Program-made: the position numbers and the translations under genes | The notes under the pieces: model-generated | Database searches by the model: none | What the model saw: only the letters and a program-made list of their open reading frames with translations | What the model was told of the DNA's origin: nothing | Shown: positions 44,784-57,109 of the stretch, piece by piece | Position numbering within the stretch: the first letter of the stretch is position 1 | How the letters are laid out: every line of letters starts with the position of its first letter | Assembly: GCF_900634625.1 (NCBI RefSeq) | Contig: NC_041037.1 | Location: forward strand, 19,177,257-19,241,256 | Direction: 5' to 3' | Origin: Parambassis ranga | Lineage: Eukaryota > Chordata > Actinopteri > Ambassidae | DNA length: 64,000 nt

Positions 44784-45355
44784 AGTTTTTGTGGTTTGCT
44801 CATATTTGTGAGTTTGGAACATTGGAATGTGTTTTGATAAAGACAGATTTGAAGTTTACACAATTGCAGGTGTTATATTTTTGTGTGTTTTACACAGGGA
44901 CTGGAGGATCTGGAGTGGGCGGTTGTGTCCTGCCAAACAGTGCCCTGGTTTCCCCTTAATGTCAAAGCCTTGGTATTGTAGTCGATAAATTGTCCCACAC
45001 AATGTTGTGTGTTTGTTGGCGGTGGCTTTAAAACGTACAAGCAAGATGTGTCATTAGAGGTTGAACGCACGTTTTGAGTGTGTGAATCATGCCATGAAGT
45101 TACAGTCATTACATACAATCTGCATTTGAAAAAAAATCTGTGCCATTGCTCGTCGTAACAGTCATGCCAGCGGGTGCAGTCCAGCCACGCTGACGTCTCC
45201 AAAATGCTAAATGTTTGAAATGCATTGTGTGTTCATCAGTTAAATACATGATGTATTGCCTGCCATGGAAAGCCAAACACTTGATGAATCCTTTGACAGA
45301 TGTTATTCCAAAGAGGTACGACGGCGAAGCTGATTTTGTTTCACTGTGTCCACAG

Positions 45356-45449
45356 GCCCGCGTGTCGTCAGATGTCGATGCAGAACCGCAGTCTGGACCT
45401 GTGAGACGGCTAGAGTTGTCCTGTCTTCCCGTCAGCAGGAGGGGTTCTG
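45356..45449 (+). other. Candidate isolated exon
   Basis: A 94-nt GC-rich block bounded by TGTGTCCACAG and CTG|GTAAAG. Unrecognised; it could belong to the same locus as the micro-exon array or to a separate one. Confidence 0.25.
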
Positions 45450-47080
45450 GTAAAGGTCGTTGACATTATTATTGGTTTTATTGAGGTAATGGCATTAGTG
45501 GCATCGACGTAATCATGTAAAATGTTATTTGTGTAGCATGTTGTGCGTGAAAAGTTGTTTTAAAGAAACCCAGAGCCTCACCCCCAGATAGAAAGTCCCT
45601 TTTAATGTGAAGAAACCCTCACACTCTTGGTCGTCGAGCACTGTAGGCCGAACCGGCATGCTAGCGTGCTCTGCAGTGTAGAAGATGGAGTGTTTTTGGG
45701 TGATGTGAAAGGAAAGTTTTCAGAATTGTATCTTGTGCAAGACATGTTGTTGTGCTTTACTTTGCCAGATTAATTAGTTGTGTAAGGGTGTTGTAGGCTA
45801 GTTTGTATGTACTCAGATAGCCACTGTAGCCTCGCAGGAATGCCGTCATGTGGTAGAAGTATGTCAGATAAGTTGGACACTGCAAGTTTTGTGCATGAAA
45901 GTAGCATCGATAATTGTACGAATGTTGTTTGTTTTTTGTATGCTTGTCTGCACAGAGGCATGTAGCAATTACAGGCCGATTTGACCTGATGTTTAAATTG
46001 CGTTGGACTGAAGATGAACATTGTGCCAAAAAGAGCCTGACCAAAAAAGTTGCAATCCAAAGATCCTAAAGTTAACTTGAGTTTGAGTAGTATTGGGGCT
46101 ACTTTGGTGTACTGGTGGAACCAGGGAACAGACTACGGCCAGAAGCAGGGTCAGTTGCCTCAAAATGCTCTCTTAATGCAGCATTTCCTTGCAGATGAAT
46201 GATCGAAGCTGTAGGTGTCCTGCATGAGTCAGCTCTTGTGAAAATTCGTGGACTTGTCCGATGAGGAAAGGATTCTGGATTAGGAGGAGGAGCTGCTGCC
46301 AGTGGCAGAAAGTGTTGAACTTTTTGGTGAAGTTTCCAATCAGCTTGTAGTTTTGTGATGTGCTCACATTCTCCCTGAAGACTTTAGGAGGTCCAGCCTC
46401 CTCTTGAAAGAGCGAACACCGACTGCAGCTTTAAATGAAGCTCATTATGACGTGATGTGACGTAACGTCCGTCAAAAAGGCAGCCATTTTGGTCTTGTGC
46501 TCATCGTGCAGATAAAGCGAAAGCTGTGTTGTTCTCTGACTCGGGACCAGTGCATTTCCTTTACTCAGCCACCTCACATTGTTGCTCAAGTAGCAGGTCA
46601 TTGGCATTTGCCTCAACATGTTCCAGGAGTTCTCTCAGGAGGCGATGCTACTCCTTCATCCGGGGTATAGCCCCCTCTCTTTTCCAGTGGGGTTACCCCA
46701 GCAGGTGCTCACAGAGGTCCTTCTTATCTGGACAGACGTGGCGAACAGCTGCATCGAGCTGGGCCAGTACAGAACCTGCTCATATTTCAGATTTGTGGGT
46801 TTCTGTCGAAGCTGCCATTGGAATGTGTAAATGTATGCCCGGTGAGTCTGGCTGTGTCATATTGGGCTTGCAGTATCGTCAGCTCGGACTTCAGGGGAAA
46901 ACACCACGGGTTTCATTTGACACCTGTAACTAACAAGGATGCAAAATAAAGAATCACACAGTGACCTGCATCCCTACCTCAGAAGCCAAAGAGATGGCAC
47001 ACCGAAGGAAAGAACCAACCTCATGTTGCGACCTGCCGGACCTCTGCCCGAACAGCACTTGCTTCCAGTACAATGGGATC
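45450..47080. other. No gene recognised
   Basis: Short frames on both strands (for example 46526-46933 plus and 45757-46044 minus) match nothing I know. An AATAAA occurs near 46946. Confidence 0.35.
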
Positions 47081-47082
47081 AC

Positions 47083-47226
47083 CTGTCTCCATTTGTGGCT
47101 AATCTGTACATAGAAGAAGTGGAGAGAAGAGTTCCTGTTGATACCTGGGTTAAAGACCCATGAATCGGAACGGTTCACAGAACACATCAACTCAGTGGAC
47201 GTCAACATGAAGGTCACAATCTGGCT
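47083..47226 (+). pseudogene. Penelope-like retroelement RT fragment
   Basis: The stretch encodes SPFVANLYIEEVERR, then VDTWVK, then after a frame change ERFTEHINSVDVNMKVT. These are conserved segments of Penelope-like element reverse transcriptase, on either side of its catalytic motif. The catalytic YVDD part between them is missing, apparently by internal deletion at about 47130. Only about 140 bp is readable. Confidence 0.6.
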
Positions 47227-47394
47227 CTCTTGAAGGAAATTCTGCAGATGCTTTGCTTTAATCTTCAATCTCTTGCTTTAATCTGGCCCTTTTTCCTCCA
47301 AACCTTTGGACCTTGAGTCCTGAATGAAAGGCACGCTTGACTTTGTATGTTGGCTCAGGCTTATGAGCGGCCTTTGTTTGTCGATTTGTTTATT

Positions 47395-47520
47395 TATCGA
47401 TTTATTTATGTATTAATTTATTTCAGGGACAGTGCATATTAAATAACAAATGTATAAATATGCCAGAGTTAGACAAAGGGCTATTTTCCATTTGTTGGTG
47501 AAACCCGAGGATCTGAACAG
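47395..47520 (+). repeat. Possible dispersed fish repeat
   Basis: TTATTTCAGGGACAGTGCAT followed by AAATATGCCAGAGTTAG resembles a short non-autonomous element common in fish genomes. Class and ends not resolved. Confidence 0.3.
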
Positions 47521-47689
47521 CTCATTTAAGTGGATCAAATGTGGATCTCTGCCTCTTTTCGTGGGCTCTGTGAGCTGGGAGTAATCTACAAGTATATACT
47601 AAAAGTAAGTTATTGTGTAAAATGTGTCCCTGAGTGTATAATATGTGGAATGGAATGGACTGTTTTTGACACATATGTAAGGGAGTGTT

Positions 47690-47795
47690 TCTTGTCGCTG
47701 TAGCTGAGGGGTTGAGGCTCTGGGTGTGTGAAGTGCTTTGAGACGGTTGAGATTGTGAGACGTGCTGTTGAATTGAAACAGAATTGAACTGAATG
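47690..47795 (+). repeat. Old L2-type LINE 3' tail
   Basis: GTGAAGTGCTTTGAGACGGT and a following AATTGAA-rich stretch match the last ~70 bp of the LINE at 8480-8567. Strongly diverged. Confidence 0.6.
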
Positions 47796-47809
47796 TGTTT
47801 TTTATGTAG

Positions 47810-48039
47810 GCTAAGGAGAAAGAGATGACGGAGATGAACAGAAATGGTGGAAATGTAAGCAAGACTGCAGGTATGTGTTTTTTCTGTATGTTGTGTAGTC
47901 GGACAGATTTGGAAGTTCTAAAGTTTATGTCTTGTTGTGTTTATGCCGTAGTCCCTGGTCCTGGCCCGGCCCTAGCCCTGGTCCTGGCCCGGCCCTAGCC
48001 CTGGCCCCGGTGTGAGGAGCCACAGCAGCTGTCGATCAG
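47810..48039 (+). other. Exon-like blocks related to 60073-60291
   Basis: Block 1 (47810-47870) follows TTTTTATGTAG and precedes GTATGTG; it reads open as AKEKEMTEMNRNGGNVSKTA. Block 2 (47952-48039) follows TTATGCCGTAG and ends CAG|GTGATGG. The intervening sequence shares AAAGTTTATGTCTT with the second set. A 23-bp GC-rich duplication (CCTGGTCCTGGCCCGGCCCT...) at 47954-48000 sits in block 2. Gene unknown. Confidence 0.4.
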
Positions 48040-48204
48040 GTGATGGTTTGTCCTGGTGTGAGTGTTGTGTTTCCAGTTAGCGCTCAGTAGTTAGAGATTT
48101 TGATTGTACATCAGTGTCGTTACTTTGAACCACTGTGTCCTCTGAGCGGGTCAGTACTACTTCCTCGTGTGCAGACATAGTCCATATTTTTCCAGGTCAA
48201 CTTC

Positions 48205-48902
48205 AGAATCAGAATCAGAAATACTTCATTGATCCCAGGGGGAAATTGCCTCCATGTATACTCAAAAAGACAGGTTAGAAATATAAATAAGGTAAAGTAA
48301 TAAGCGTAAGATAAAAATAAAACCTAATAAATTCTAAACATTAATAAACATTCAAGTAAAATCCTGGCAAGTGAAGACTGAAGTCATATATAGTACTTGT
48401 ACTGTGTGCAGTAAAATCTTGTCTAAAGAAATCCAATATGGATAAGATTACAAGACAGTGTTAGATCTGATCTCAGAGGGAGGAGTTGTACAGTTTGATG
48501 GCCACAGGAAGGAAGGACCTCCTGTGGCGCTCAGTGGTGCATTTGGGAGGGATCAGTCTGGCACTGAACGTACTCCTGCACTTCAGCAGCATGTGGTGGA
48601 GAGGATGGAAGCTGTTCTCCAGGATCCCTGCAGCTCAGACAGCATCCTTCTGTCTGACACTGCACCCTTCTGATCAGTTTATTGAGAGGCGGCACTCCCA
48701 GGTATTTGTAATCCTCCACAATGTCCACACTCTGTCCACCGATGGAAACTGGAGCCGCGAGTGTCTTGGTCCTCCTCAGGTCCACAACCAGCTCCCTTGT
48801 CTTTGCCACATGGAGCAGCAGATGGTTCTGCTCGCACCATGTAACAAAGCTGTCAACCACAGTCCTGTACTCAGACTCTCCACCTTTGCTGATACATCCC
48901 AC
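48205..48902 (-). pseudogene. CR1/Rex-like LINE, 3' fragment
   Basis: Minus-strand RT C-terminal part (48531-48902): FVTWCEQNHLLLHVAKTREL, then VVDLRRTKT and VSIGGQSVDIVEDYKYLGV, which is the region after the YADD box in fish Jockey/CR1/Rex-group LINEs. After a frame break come QCQTEGCC and a 3' UTR ending in AATTTCCCCCTGGGATCAAT and (TGATTC)n at 48205. It is 5'-truncated, the common fate of LINE insertions. The exact clade is uncertain. Confidence 0.7.
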
Positions 48903-49074
48903 TATGGCAGAGTCATCAGAAAACTTCTGAAGATGACATGACTCTGTGTGGTAGCTGAAGTCAGAGGTGTAGAGCGTGAAGAGGAAGGGAGACAGGACAC
49001 TGTATCAGACAAACACCGCTGCACCAGTTCAGTGAGTAATGTTAGAACAGAACGAGTCAGTATATAGAACGCCT

Positions 49075-52000
49075 CGAATTAGATCTTGTGATTACCTCTT
49101 GGAATTGCAGAGGGTTGCAAAAGCTTAAAAAGGTAAAGCAGGTGATGCAGAGGTTGAAGTCTATAAATTCCAAAATTGTCTATCTTCAGGAAACTCACCT
49201 GGCATCAGGTCAGGAAATAAGGGTTAGGAGGAGGTGGCAAGGCAATGTTCTATCAGCCCCTTTTAACTCTCAAGCAAGAGGCGTTATGATTCTTATTCAT
49301 AAATCAGTCCCATTGAATATTGATAAGATAATAGCAGATAGGGCAGGTAGATATTTAATAGTTCAAGCCAAACTTCCGACGGAACCTCTTGTGTTGGTAA
49401 ATATTTACGCCCCAAATAATGACGACCCAGATTTTTTCAGTAGTCTGTTTTTTAACCTTTCGTCTCTCTATGGTCAGTATATAATTGCAGGTGATTTTAA
49501 TTGTACTTTGGACCCATCTAAAGATAGATCCACAAAATTAGACAGATCTCATAGTAAGAGTAGAGGGATTTTACATCAGTTTATTCAAACTCTAAATTTA
49601 AGAGATATACTTTATCTTATTCATGTTTTTCTAATTCATACAAATCATACTCCCGAATTGACTTTTTTTTAGTCTCTGATCATGCCCCCGTTAATATTTG
49701 CTATTTGGACCCAGGACTGAGAAAAGATCCACCAAAATGGAGATTGCAGCAGAAATGGCTTTTAGATCCAGATTTTATTTCCTTTCTTGAAGATCAGATC
49801 GACTTGTTTTTCTTGGTTAACCAGTTTGAAACTTGTGCAAGTACAAGATTAGGGGTCAGATAATCTCTTTTACAAGTTCAAAAACTAAAAGATGGAAACA
49901 AAAATTACTTTTATTAGAGTCTAGACTTAGAATTCTGGAACCACAGTATGGTTTACTGATTTTGAGAGCGCAGTATAATGAAATGTCAGCCATAAAAGCA
50001 ACTGGGGATCTTCTAAAACTTAAACAAAGCTTCTTTGACCAAGGGGAAAAATGTGGTAAAATTTTGGCATGGCGCATAAAAAAGCTTCAAACAGAAAGAT
50101 CTATAACGAGTCTCAACTCTGATAATGGTGAAAGTATAACAGATCCTATTCTAATTAACTCAGCTTTTAGAAACTATTATGAAAATCTGTATAATTCTGA
50201 GAGTGATTTAGAGTCTATGGAACCAAATACATTCCTAAGTAATTATATTTTTCCACGAATTTCAGAGAAGGACAGAAATAGTTTGGATAAGGAGATAACT
50301 TTAGCAGATATAGCAGAAGCTATAAAAAGTATGAAAACTGGAAAGGCAGCAGGACCTGATGGTCTGCCGATTGATTTTTACAAGAAATTTTGCTCGAAGT
50401 TACAGGTCCCTCTCCTTGAAATGTTTCTTGAGTCCTATCAGAAGCAGATTCTCCCGCCCTCCTTAAGAGGTGCCTTTTAAATTCAGATTTAAAAATTCTA
50501 TGTAAAATATTGGCAAAAAGGCTGGAGGTTATCCTTCCAAAAATTATTCATGAGGATCAGAACGGCTTTATTGTAGGTCGACAATAGGGGTGGGCGATAC
50601 TGAAGATTTCAGTATCGATCCGATACCAAGTAAATCCAGGGCCAGTATCGCCGATACCGATACCGATACCGATACTTTTACTTTGAAATTTCATGATCAT
50701 AAATAATTATTTGTTTGCCTTCTTTTTTTGCCTTTAAATAGATTATCGTGATTAGCAGAATAATAATACACAAGAAACATTTGTTAAGTAAATCAAGCTG
50801 CAAACAAAAGTGCAGAACTGTATAAGTTTGAAATTTTAACTTCACAATCAAAGATGAATAAAGATCCTTCAACAGTTATCACCAAAGCATAATTATATTA
50901 ATCATACTGAAATACATATCATTATATAAACTTATATAATTACATTATTAGATATATTTTGGAATTTGAGAAAAACAAGATTTATTTCAGCTGGTGATAT
51001 GATGACTGTTCAGTCATTCTGCTAAAATTGCATGTCTTATCACAGCACTCAGAAAGACACCATTAATTCATGCTGCAGATTACTCGATCTAAACCTTCAC
51101 TTTTTAAAACCATCTACCTGTGTTTTGCAGTAAAGCCTCTGTCAGTCAACTCTCTGGTTCATGTTTGGGGATCTGCCTCTTCCTCCTCCCTCTGTTTACT
51201 CTGCAGCTCCGCTTTGGGCTATTTGGGATATTTAGATCGATTCGCCCACCCCTAGTCGACAAGGATTCCACAATGTTAGGCGAGTATTAAATGTCTTGCA
51301 GTCTCAGAAAGAAGAAATGGACACAGCTTTGCTTTCCCTCGATGCTGAAAAGGCATTTGATCGTGTGGAATGGGGTTTTCTGTTTGATGCTCCAATAACA
51401 ACCTTTCTAAACCAATTAAGGTAAATCGAGGGTGTAGACAGGGATGTCCACTTTCACCAACCCTTGGCAATTGCAGTGAGGAGTCATAAAAGAATTTCTG
51501 GTATACAATTAGGACAGTTGGGCCAAAGGATAGCTCTTTATGCAGATGATGTCATGGAGCTTATTAAAAATTTTGGAAGGGTTTCTGGTTACAAAGTGAA
51601 TAATCAAAAATCTTATACTAATAATACTGCTAATGAATTCAAACGATAGAGCTAACCCCCCAACTCAAACTCGTCAATTCAAAACTGTTAATTGTTTCAC
51701 TTATTTGGGAATACAGATCACTTCCCTGTTGGGAGATATTGTGCAGGGTAATTACACACCTCTTGTAGAATCTGTAAGCCAAGCTCTTAATAATTGGGTA
51801 TCGCTCCCTATCTCTCCAATGGGTAGAGTGAATATAATCAAAATGAATACCCTCCCTAAGTTTCTCTATCTCTTTCAGAATGTCCCCTTGCCTCCTCCTC
51901 CTGATTTTTTCTCTAAAATGAATAGACTGCTCAATGACTTCATTTGGAGGAATGATAGAGGAGGGCTACAGTGCCCAAACTTAAAATGGTACTACTGGGC

Positions 52001-52555
52001 AGCGCAAGCTAGGACCCTTGGAATGCCTGCATTTTTGTACTCTAACAATCCAAAAAATCTTAGAAAAGCTACATCAAACCCAATACTGAAAAGTATGGTT
52101 TCAGTTTGGTCGGAGATACAAAAATATCTGAAGAATACATCAGTCCTGTCCCAGTTATCTGCACTGGAGGAAGTATTAATTGAGGACCCCCTTTTTTTAT
52201 GGTTTGTTAATGGCAACAGTGGAATTTAGCTTGTATAAAAGCTCAGAGGCAAACATTAAACACACGCTTAAAATTATTGCAATATAAATGGCTGATGAGA
52301 GTTTATTTGACTCCTGCAAGATTAAGTAAATTTAATCCAAATGTTTTAGACTTGTGTGTCAAATGCAGGGCAGAGAAAGGCACATTGTTGCAAATCCTAC
52401 AAATCAATATTGAACTAGAACCTAAATTTTTTATCTTAGGCATTCCTCCCAAGAGATATAAGGTAAAACCTAGAGAGCAAATGTTTATTGATATATGTTT
52501 GTTACAAGCAAAAAAGGTTATTGCTTTAAGCTGGAAAAAAAAAAGATTACGTACA
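49075..52555 (+). pseudogene. L1/Tx1-like LINE ORF2, broken
   Basis: The AP-type endonuclease starts at 49088 (SWNCRGL, QETHLASG, VNIYAPN, IAGDFNC) and breaks near 49670, with IDFFLVSDHAPV in another frame. RT follows at 49833-50480 (GKAAGPDGLPIDFYKKF), then NGFIVGRQ, then after a hAT insertion LSLDAEKAFDRVEW near 51340. The YADDV box is near 51540, with sequence missing right after it. The C-terminal domain at 51633-52229 has CFTYLGIQI, RVNIIKMNTLPKFLYLFQNV and FIWRND. It encodes target-primed reverse transcription machinery but carries several frameshifts and deletions. No ORF1 was found upstream. The 3' end is lost where the antisense L1 begins. Confidence 0.85.
50585..51254. mobile_element. 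670-bp non-autonomous hAT element
   Basis: Terminal inverted repeats TAGGGGTGGGCGA and TCGCCCACCCCTA are flanked by a perfect 8-bp target-site duplication GTCGACAA (50577-50584 and 51255-51262). Eight-base duplications are the hAT hallmark. The inside has GATACC tandem repeats near the left end and no transposase, so it was moved by a hAT transposase from elsewhere. It splits the RT gene of the surrounding LINE. Confidence 0.9.
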
Positions 52556-52759
52556 CTCTTTTTTAAATTTAATTTTTATTTTCTTTTAATACGTTAAACA
52601 CAGTGTATACAGAGCGTGCCCAGAACAGACATAGAACAACAAATAGGTCAGTCATCAGTCCGGTAAGAAACTAACATTCAGGATTCGCCTACAGCACATT
52701 CCCACAGAAGATCATTCACGGGCTACATACAATACAGGCAGAAAATAAATGATTAATTG

Positions 52760-55700
52760 TTAATAATACTGTGTGTATTTCCTCCAGTATTTTTCACATC
52801 TTTCGGCAGCACCCCTCAGGGAAAGGGTCATCCTTTCCATAACATAGATTTCCTGCACTACCGCCCTCCATTCCACCACCGTTGGAGGTTCCTCGCTCAA
52901 CCATCTCCTGGTTATAGATTTTTTACCGCTCACTAATAATATCCGCAATAAATATGTATCCCGTTTTTTTAGTCCTGTCGGCAGATTACCTAGGTAGGTG
53001 GTGCTAAAATTGAAAGTGAGCGTCAGTCCAATTATTGATCTAATTTCTGTCATCACCTCTGTCCAGAACAAGGCTATAGCAGGGCACTCCCAAAAAATGT
53101 GAAAATGACCAGCTGACATATTACCACATTTTCTCCAACATTGACTGTGTTCAGGACATTTGGTTCTTTGTCCTTTCAATTTGGGTGTTATGAAAAACCT
53201 CTCTCCAAAGATCCGAATTAGTAGTTATAGATTGTGTTTTACAAATATTTAACCAGTCCTCCTCGGTAAGTGTTATATTAGATTCCCTTTCCCATCTAGA
53301 TTTAATGTAGGTTGTGGAGAGACCTCTATTTAGTTGCAGTGATGAGTAAATCCTGGAAATTATTTTCTTATTGTTATTACCCTTATATGCATCAACAAAT
53401 ATCTTGTTTCTCCAAATGAAAGATATCTTGAAACCGTTGAAAACAGTCCAGGCATTCTTTAGATGAGATAGTACAGTAGGAGGTGATACCCTTAGTAATC
53501 CAATGTTTAAACCTGTTGTCCAAATTTGCTGGGGTAAATTCTGTATCATAAGCAATCCACCGTAATATTCGTACGTTTCTTTCAAAGTTGTCATTTTTAA
53601 ATTGTTTATACCAGATGTTTAATGGAACATTGATCCATGTATTAAACTTTTCCGATTGTTTTCTCTGTAGCTTATTATCTCCCAAGAAAGCTTGGAGAGG
53701 TATCGTAGTCTGATTCTGTTCTAGGTCCTTCCATTTAGCTTCATACACCAATACACCAAAGAGCGTAATTGTGCTGCCCTGTAATAGTCTACCAGGCAGG
53801 GTAAAGCCCTTCCCCCTTTATCTTTAGGAAGCTGTAATGTCTGGAATCTAATCCTGGGTTTTTGTTTTCCCCAAATAAAGGTGGATATCATTTTATTCCA
53901 ATTATTGAATTGTTTAGGGGGTATTTCAACTGGAAGTGATTGAAAGAGGAAAAGCAGCTTTGGTAATATGTTCATTTTCACTATCTCTATTCGATTGCAC
54001 ATACTCATAGGTAGTAATGACCAATGATTTAGGTCCATTTTGATATTGCCGGTTATAGGATTGTAGTTAATATTGTAAATGGATGAAAGATCTTTGGGAA
54101 TATGGACCCCTAAGTATTTGATTGCCTTACCGTTCCATTTAAAATTACATATCCCAGTTCTGTTACCCTGTGGTTTATATTTAAAGGCAAGTGTCTGGGT
54201 TTTATTTAAATTCAACTTATATCCAGAGTATGATCCAAAATCTTGGAGAAGGGATATTAATTTAGGCAGGCTTATATTCGGTTCTGTAAGAGCCAACAGG
54301 ATATCATCCGCATATAAACAAATCTTATGCTGCACATCTCCAACCTGTACACCGGATATCTCATTGGTTTAAAACCAAAACGTTTAAGGGTCAAGTACAG
54401 ATAGTCCCATCGGACTGAGTCAAAAGCTTTTTCCGCATCAAGGCTGATAATCACTGATTCAATATTGTTACTGTTTATATGATCAACTAGGTAGAGAGCC
54501 CGTTTCACATTGTCCTGGATCTGCCTATGTTTAACAAAGCCGGTTTGGTCTGTGTCTATAAGGTCTGGGATTATATCTTCCAATCGTTTAGCTAGTATCG
54601 ATGCAAATAATCTATAATCAATATTTAAAACAGATATAGGTCTATAGGAACTACAGTTTGTCTTATCTCTACCCTGCTTGGGGATTATTGAGATTACCGC
54701 TTGTCTCCATGACATAGGGGGAACTCCCCCCTTTAGTTTCCCTAAACTTTTTATACCATTCAGATGGGTAGCCATCAGCACCTGGCATTTTATTTGATTT
54801 CAGTCTTGATATAGCTTTATTTATTTCTGCATCTGTTATCTCTCGAGTTATTATTTTGTTCTGTTCCGTTCCTATAGATGGTAGGTCTAAGCTAGTCAGG
54901 AATTTGGACACATCACTTATACCAGCTGCTTCAGGCTGTGCATATAAATTAGTATAATATGTCTCAAATGATTTTTGAATATCCTCTAATTTATGACATG
55001 TTTCATTTGTCAGGGGATCTTTCACTTTGTGTCCTCCATGCTAGAAGTCTTTTAGATTTGGGACCATTTTCATAAAAGTTCTGTTTAATTAACTTAGCCC
55101 TTCCTGCTATCTGACTTTCATAAATATTATTTAGGGCTTGTTTTGTATGTAGAATCTGTTGTAGGACCACAGAGTCATTGCTTTCCATATGTTTTTCAGC
55201 CAGTTCTTTAATTTGTTTATCTTTTTCCTTTTTCTTCTGAGCAGACCATCCTATAAGTTTACCCCTAAGAACTGCTTTAGCAGCATCCCAAAGTGTACTT
55301 GGAGAGATAATATAATCTTTTATTTCTTTCTCTATATATTTCTGAAAATGCGGGTCATTCAAAAGATTTGTATTAAGTGTCCACAAAGTTTCTTTAGGTT
55401 TGTTGTCTAAGTGTAATACCAAGTAAACCCCTGCGTGATCAGAAATGTCCCTCACTCCTATATCACAGTTTATTATTCTGTGTCTATCTAAGTTGAACAT
55501 AAAAAAATAATCAATTCTTGAGTACACTGAATGGGGATGAGAAAAGAAAGTAAAATACTTATCATGAGGGTGGAGATCTCTCCATATGTCGATCATGCCA
55601 AATTCTTTAAGCAGTCTTTTAACATATATTGCCTCAGATCTCATCTGTTTTATCTTATTTGAAGAATCCATGGTTGGGCACAGTTGAATGTTCCAGTCTC

Positions 55701-56109
55701 CTCCACATATTAACACCCCCGAGGTTTCTGCCGATATTAAATTAAAGACTTTCTCAATCAACTGTTTATTAGTTCCCGGAGGCCTATAAACATTCAGTAG
55801 GGTGACTTCTTTTTGGTCAATAAAGCCCTTAACTAGTACATAGCGTCCCTCCTTATCATTAATTTGAGAAGAGAACATAAAATTTATTCTGTTTGAAACC
55901 AAGATTGCAACTCCTCTTTTATTCCCTCTTTCAAATGATGAATAATATGTGTTTTTAAAACCCATTTTCCTCAACGTTTTTGAAAGATGCGTTTCTTGCA
56001 AAAAAATTATATCCTGTCTCTCTTTTTTCATTTTAGCAATCATTTTACTTCTCTTTATAGGGTTCAAAGTGATAACTTTGTAGGTTTGATAACTCATTTC
56101 AACTAACAA
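52760..56109 (-). pseudogene. L1 ORF2 (endonuclease-reverse transcriptase), broken
   Basis: The endonuclease domain (56109-55003) is open: LQETHLSKTLRKMGF, LLNVYRPPGTN, CGGDWNIQLCP, SRIDYFF and ISDHAGVYLVLHL. RT follows in pieces: NKMPGADGYPSEWYKKF, PIKQGR-like SIIPKQGRDKTNCSSYRPIS, LDAEKAFDSVRWDYLYL, then a deletion near 54365 that removes the stretch before the catalytic box. HKICLYADDILLAL is near 54300. The C-terminal part has a Cys-rich CWRKCGNMSAGHFHIFWECP near 53080-53130. At least five frameshifts separate these pieces. In life the protein nicks DNA and primes cDNA from the nick. Confidence 0.9.
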
Positions 56110-56528
56110 AGAGAGAAAACATCTGAGTATTCAAACTGACTAGATGACCTGAACAAACTTCTGTCTTATGAACCAAGACAAAACTGAACATGTAACTACA
56201 CACTTTACACTCAATTGACTTCCACTCATGAAGTATGAACTCAACTTCAAGATTTGGTGGGGAAACCCTTAACGATGAAGGGGCCCCATCCCGTGCACGC
56301 TGATATCTCTGAATAGTGTTGTCTAATTTCAGAGCAGTGCACATCAGAGTTACACATAGTTCCCCCGCTCCACGGTCAGTTAAAATGTTTCAAGATTATG
56401 ATAGGATAAATCGCATTGTCTCTGAATGTCCATGTTTACAGATCTGTTTATTGGCGCCTTTCAGCCCACGATGTTATTAAGATGTTTCTTTCACCAATCT
56501 CTTACATGTAACACAGCCTCTCTATTTA

Positions 56529-57060
56529 CTACCTGACAGCCCTGTAGCATTCATGTCCCGCTGAAACGTCTTTAACTTCTCTTGGATTTGTCTCTGGCGG
56601 TCTAGGTCTAGAGCTGTCCAATGTAAATCCCCTCTTCTTAAGGTCATCCATTGCCTCCATTGCACTGTTGTAGAAGATGGAGCCGGTGTCAAACAGCACT
56701 TTGAGCTTTGCAGGATACAGCGTTTGAAAACGCAGCCCGTTGTCTTTTAACACCTTTCTGATGTCGGCATAGGCTCTCCTCTTTTTTAATATCTCGGTTG
56801 GGTAGTCTTGTTCAAAGAATACTCTTTTCCCCTCAAAACGCAACTCCCTCTTCTTCCAGGCAGATCGGAGAACCGTTTCTTTCATTTTATATTCCTGAAA
56901 GTAGATTATCACAGACCTTGGGCTGGATCCCTGTGGTGGCCGCGGTCCGAGGGATCTGTGACAGCGCTGTATCCCGAGTCCGGCCTCGGGGAGAGCCAGC
57001 TCCGAGTTAATGAACTTCTCAAAAAAAATCAAAGATTTGTCACATATGCTGTCTGAATCT
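56529..57060 (-). pseudogene. L1 ORF1 protein (RNA-binding chaperone), N-terminally truncated
   Basis: The C-terminal two thirds of an L1 ORF1 protein lie on the minus strand. QRCHRSLGPRPPQ and PRSVIIYFQEYKMKETVLRS are the RRM; ELRFEGKRVFFEQDYPTEIL and KRRAYADIRKVLKDNGLRFQ, then LYPAKLKVLFD, form the C-terminal domain. This combination marks L1-clade ORF1p, which trimerises and coats L1 RNA. The coiled coil is missing because the copy is 5'-truncated at about 57060. ORF2 starts about 420 bp downstream. Confidence 0.85.
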
Positions 57061-57109
57061 GGAGAGAACTAGATTTGTCTTACTATTCTGGTTTGGTGAA
57101 TTCTTGCAG

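Larger units (their letters stand above)
52556..57060 (-). mobile_element. L1 retrotransposon, antisense, 5'-truncated
   Basis: A 4.5-kb L1-clade LINE on the minus strand with the end of ORF1, ORF2 and an A-rich 3' end at 52556-52600. It meets the plus-strand LINE tail to tail at 52556. Its 5' end lies next to the opsin-like exon's intron. Confidence 0.85.
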
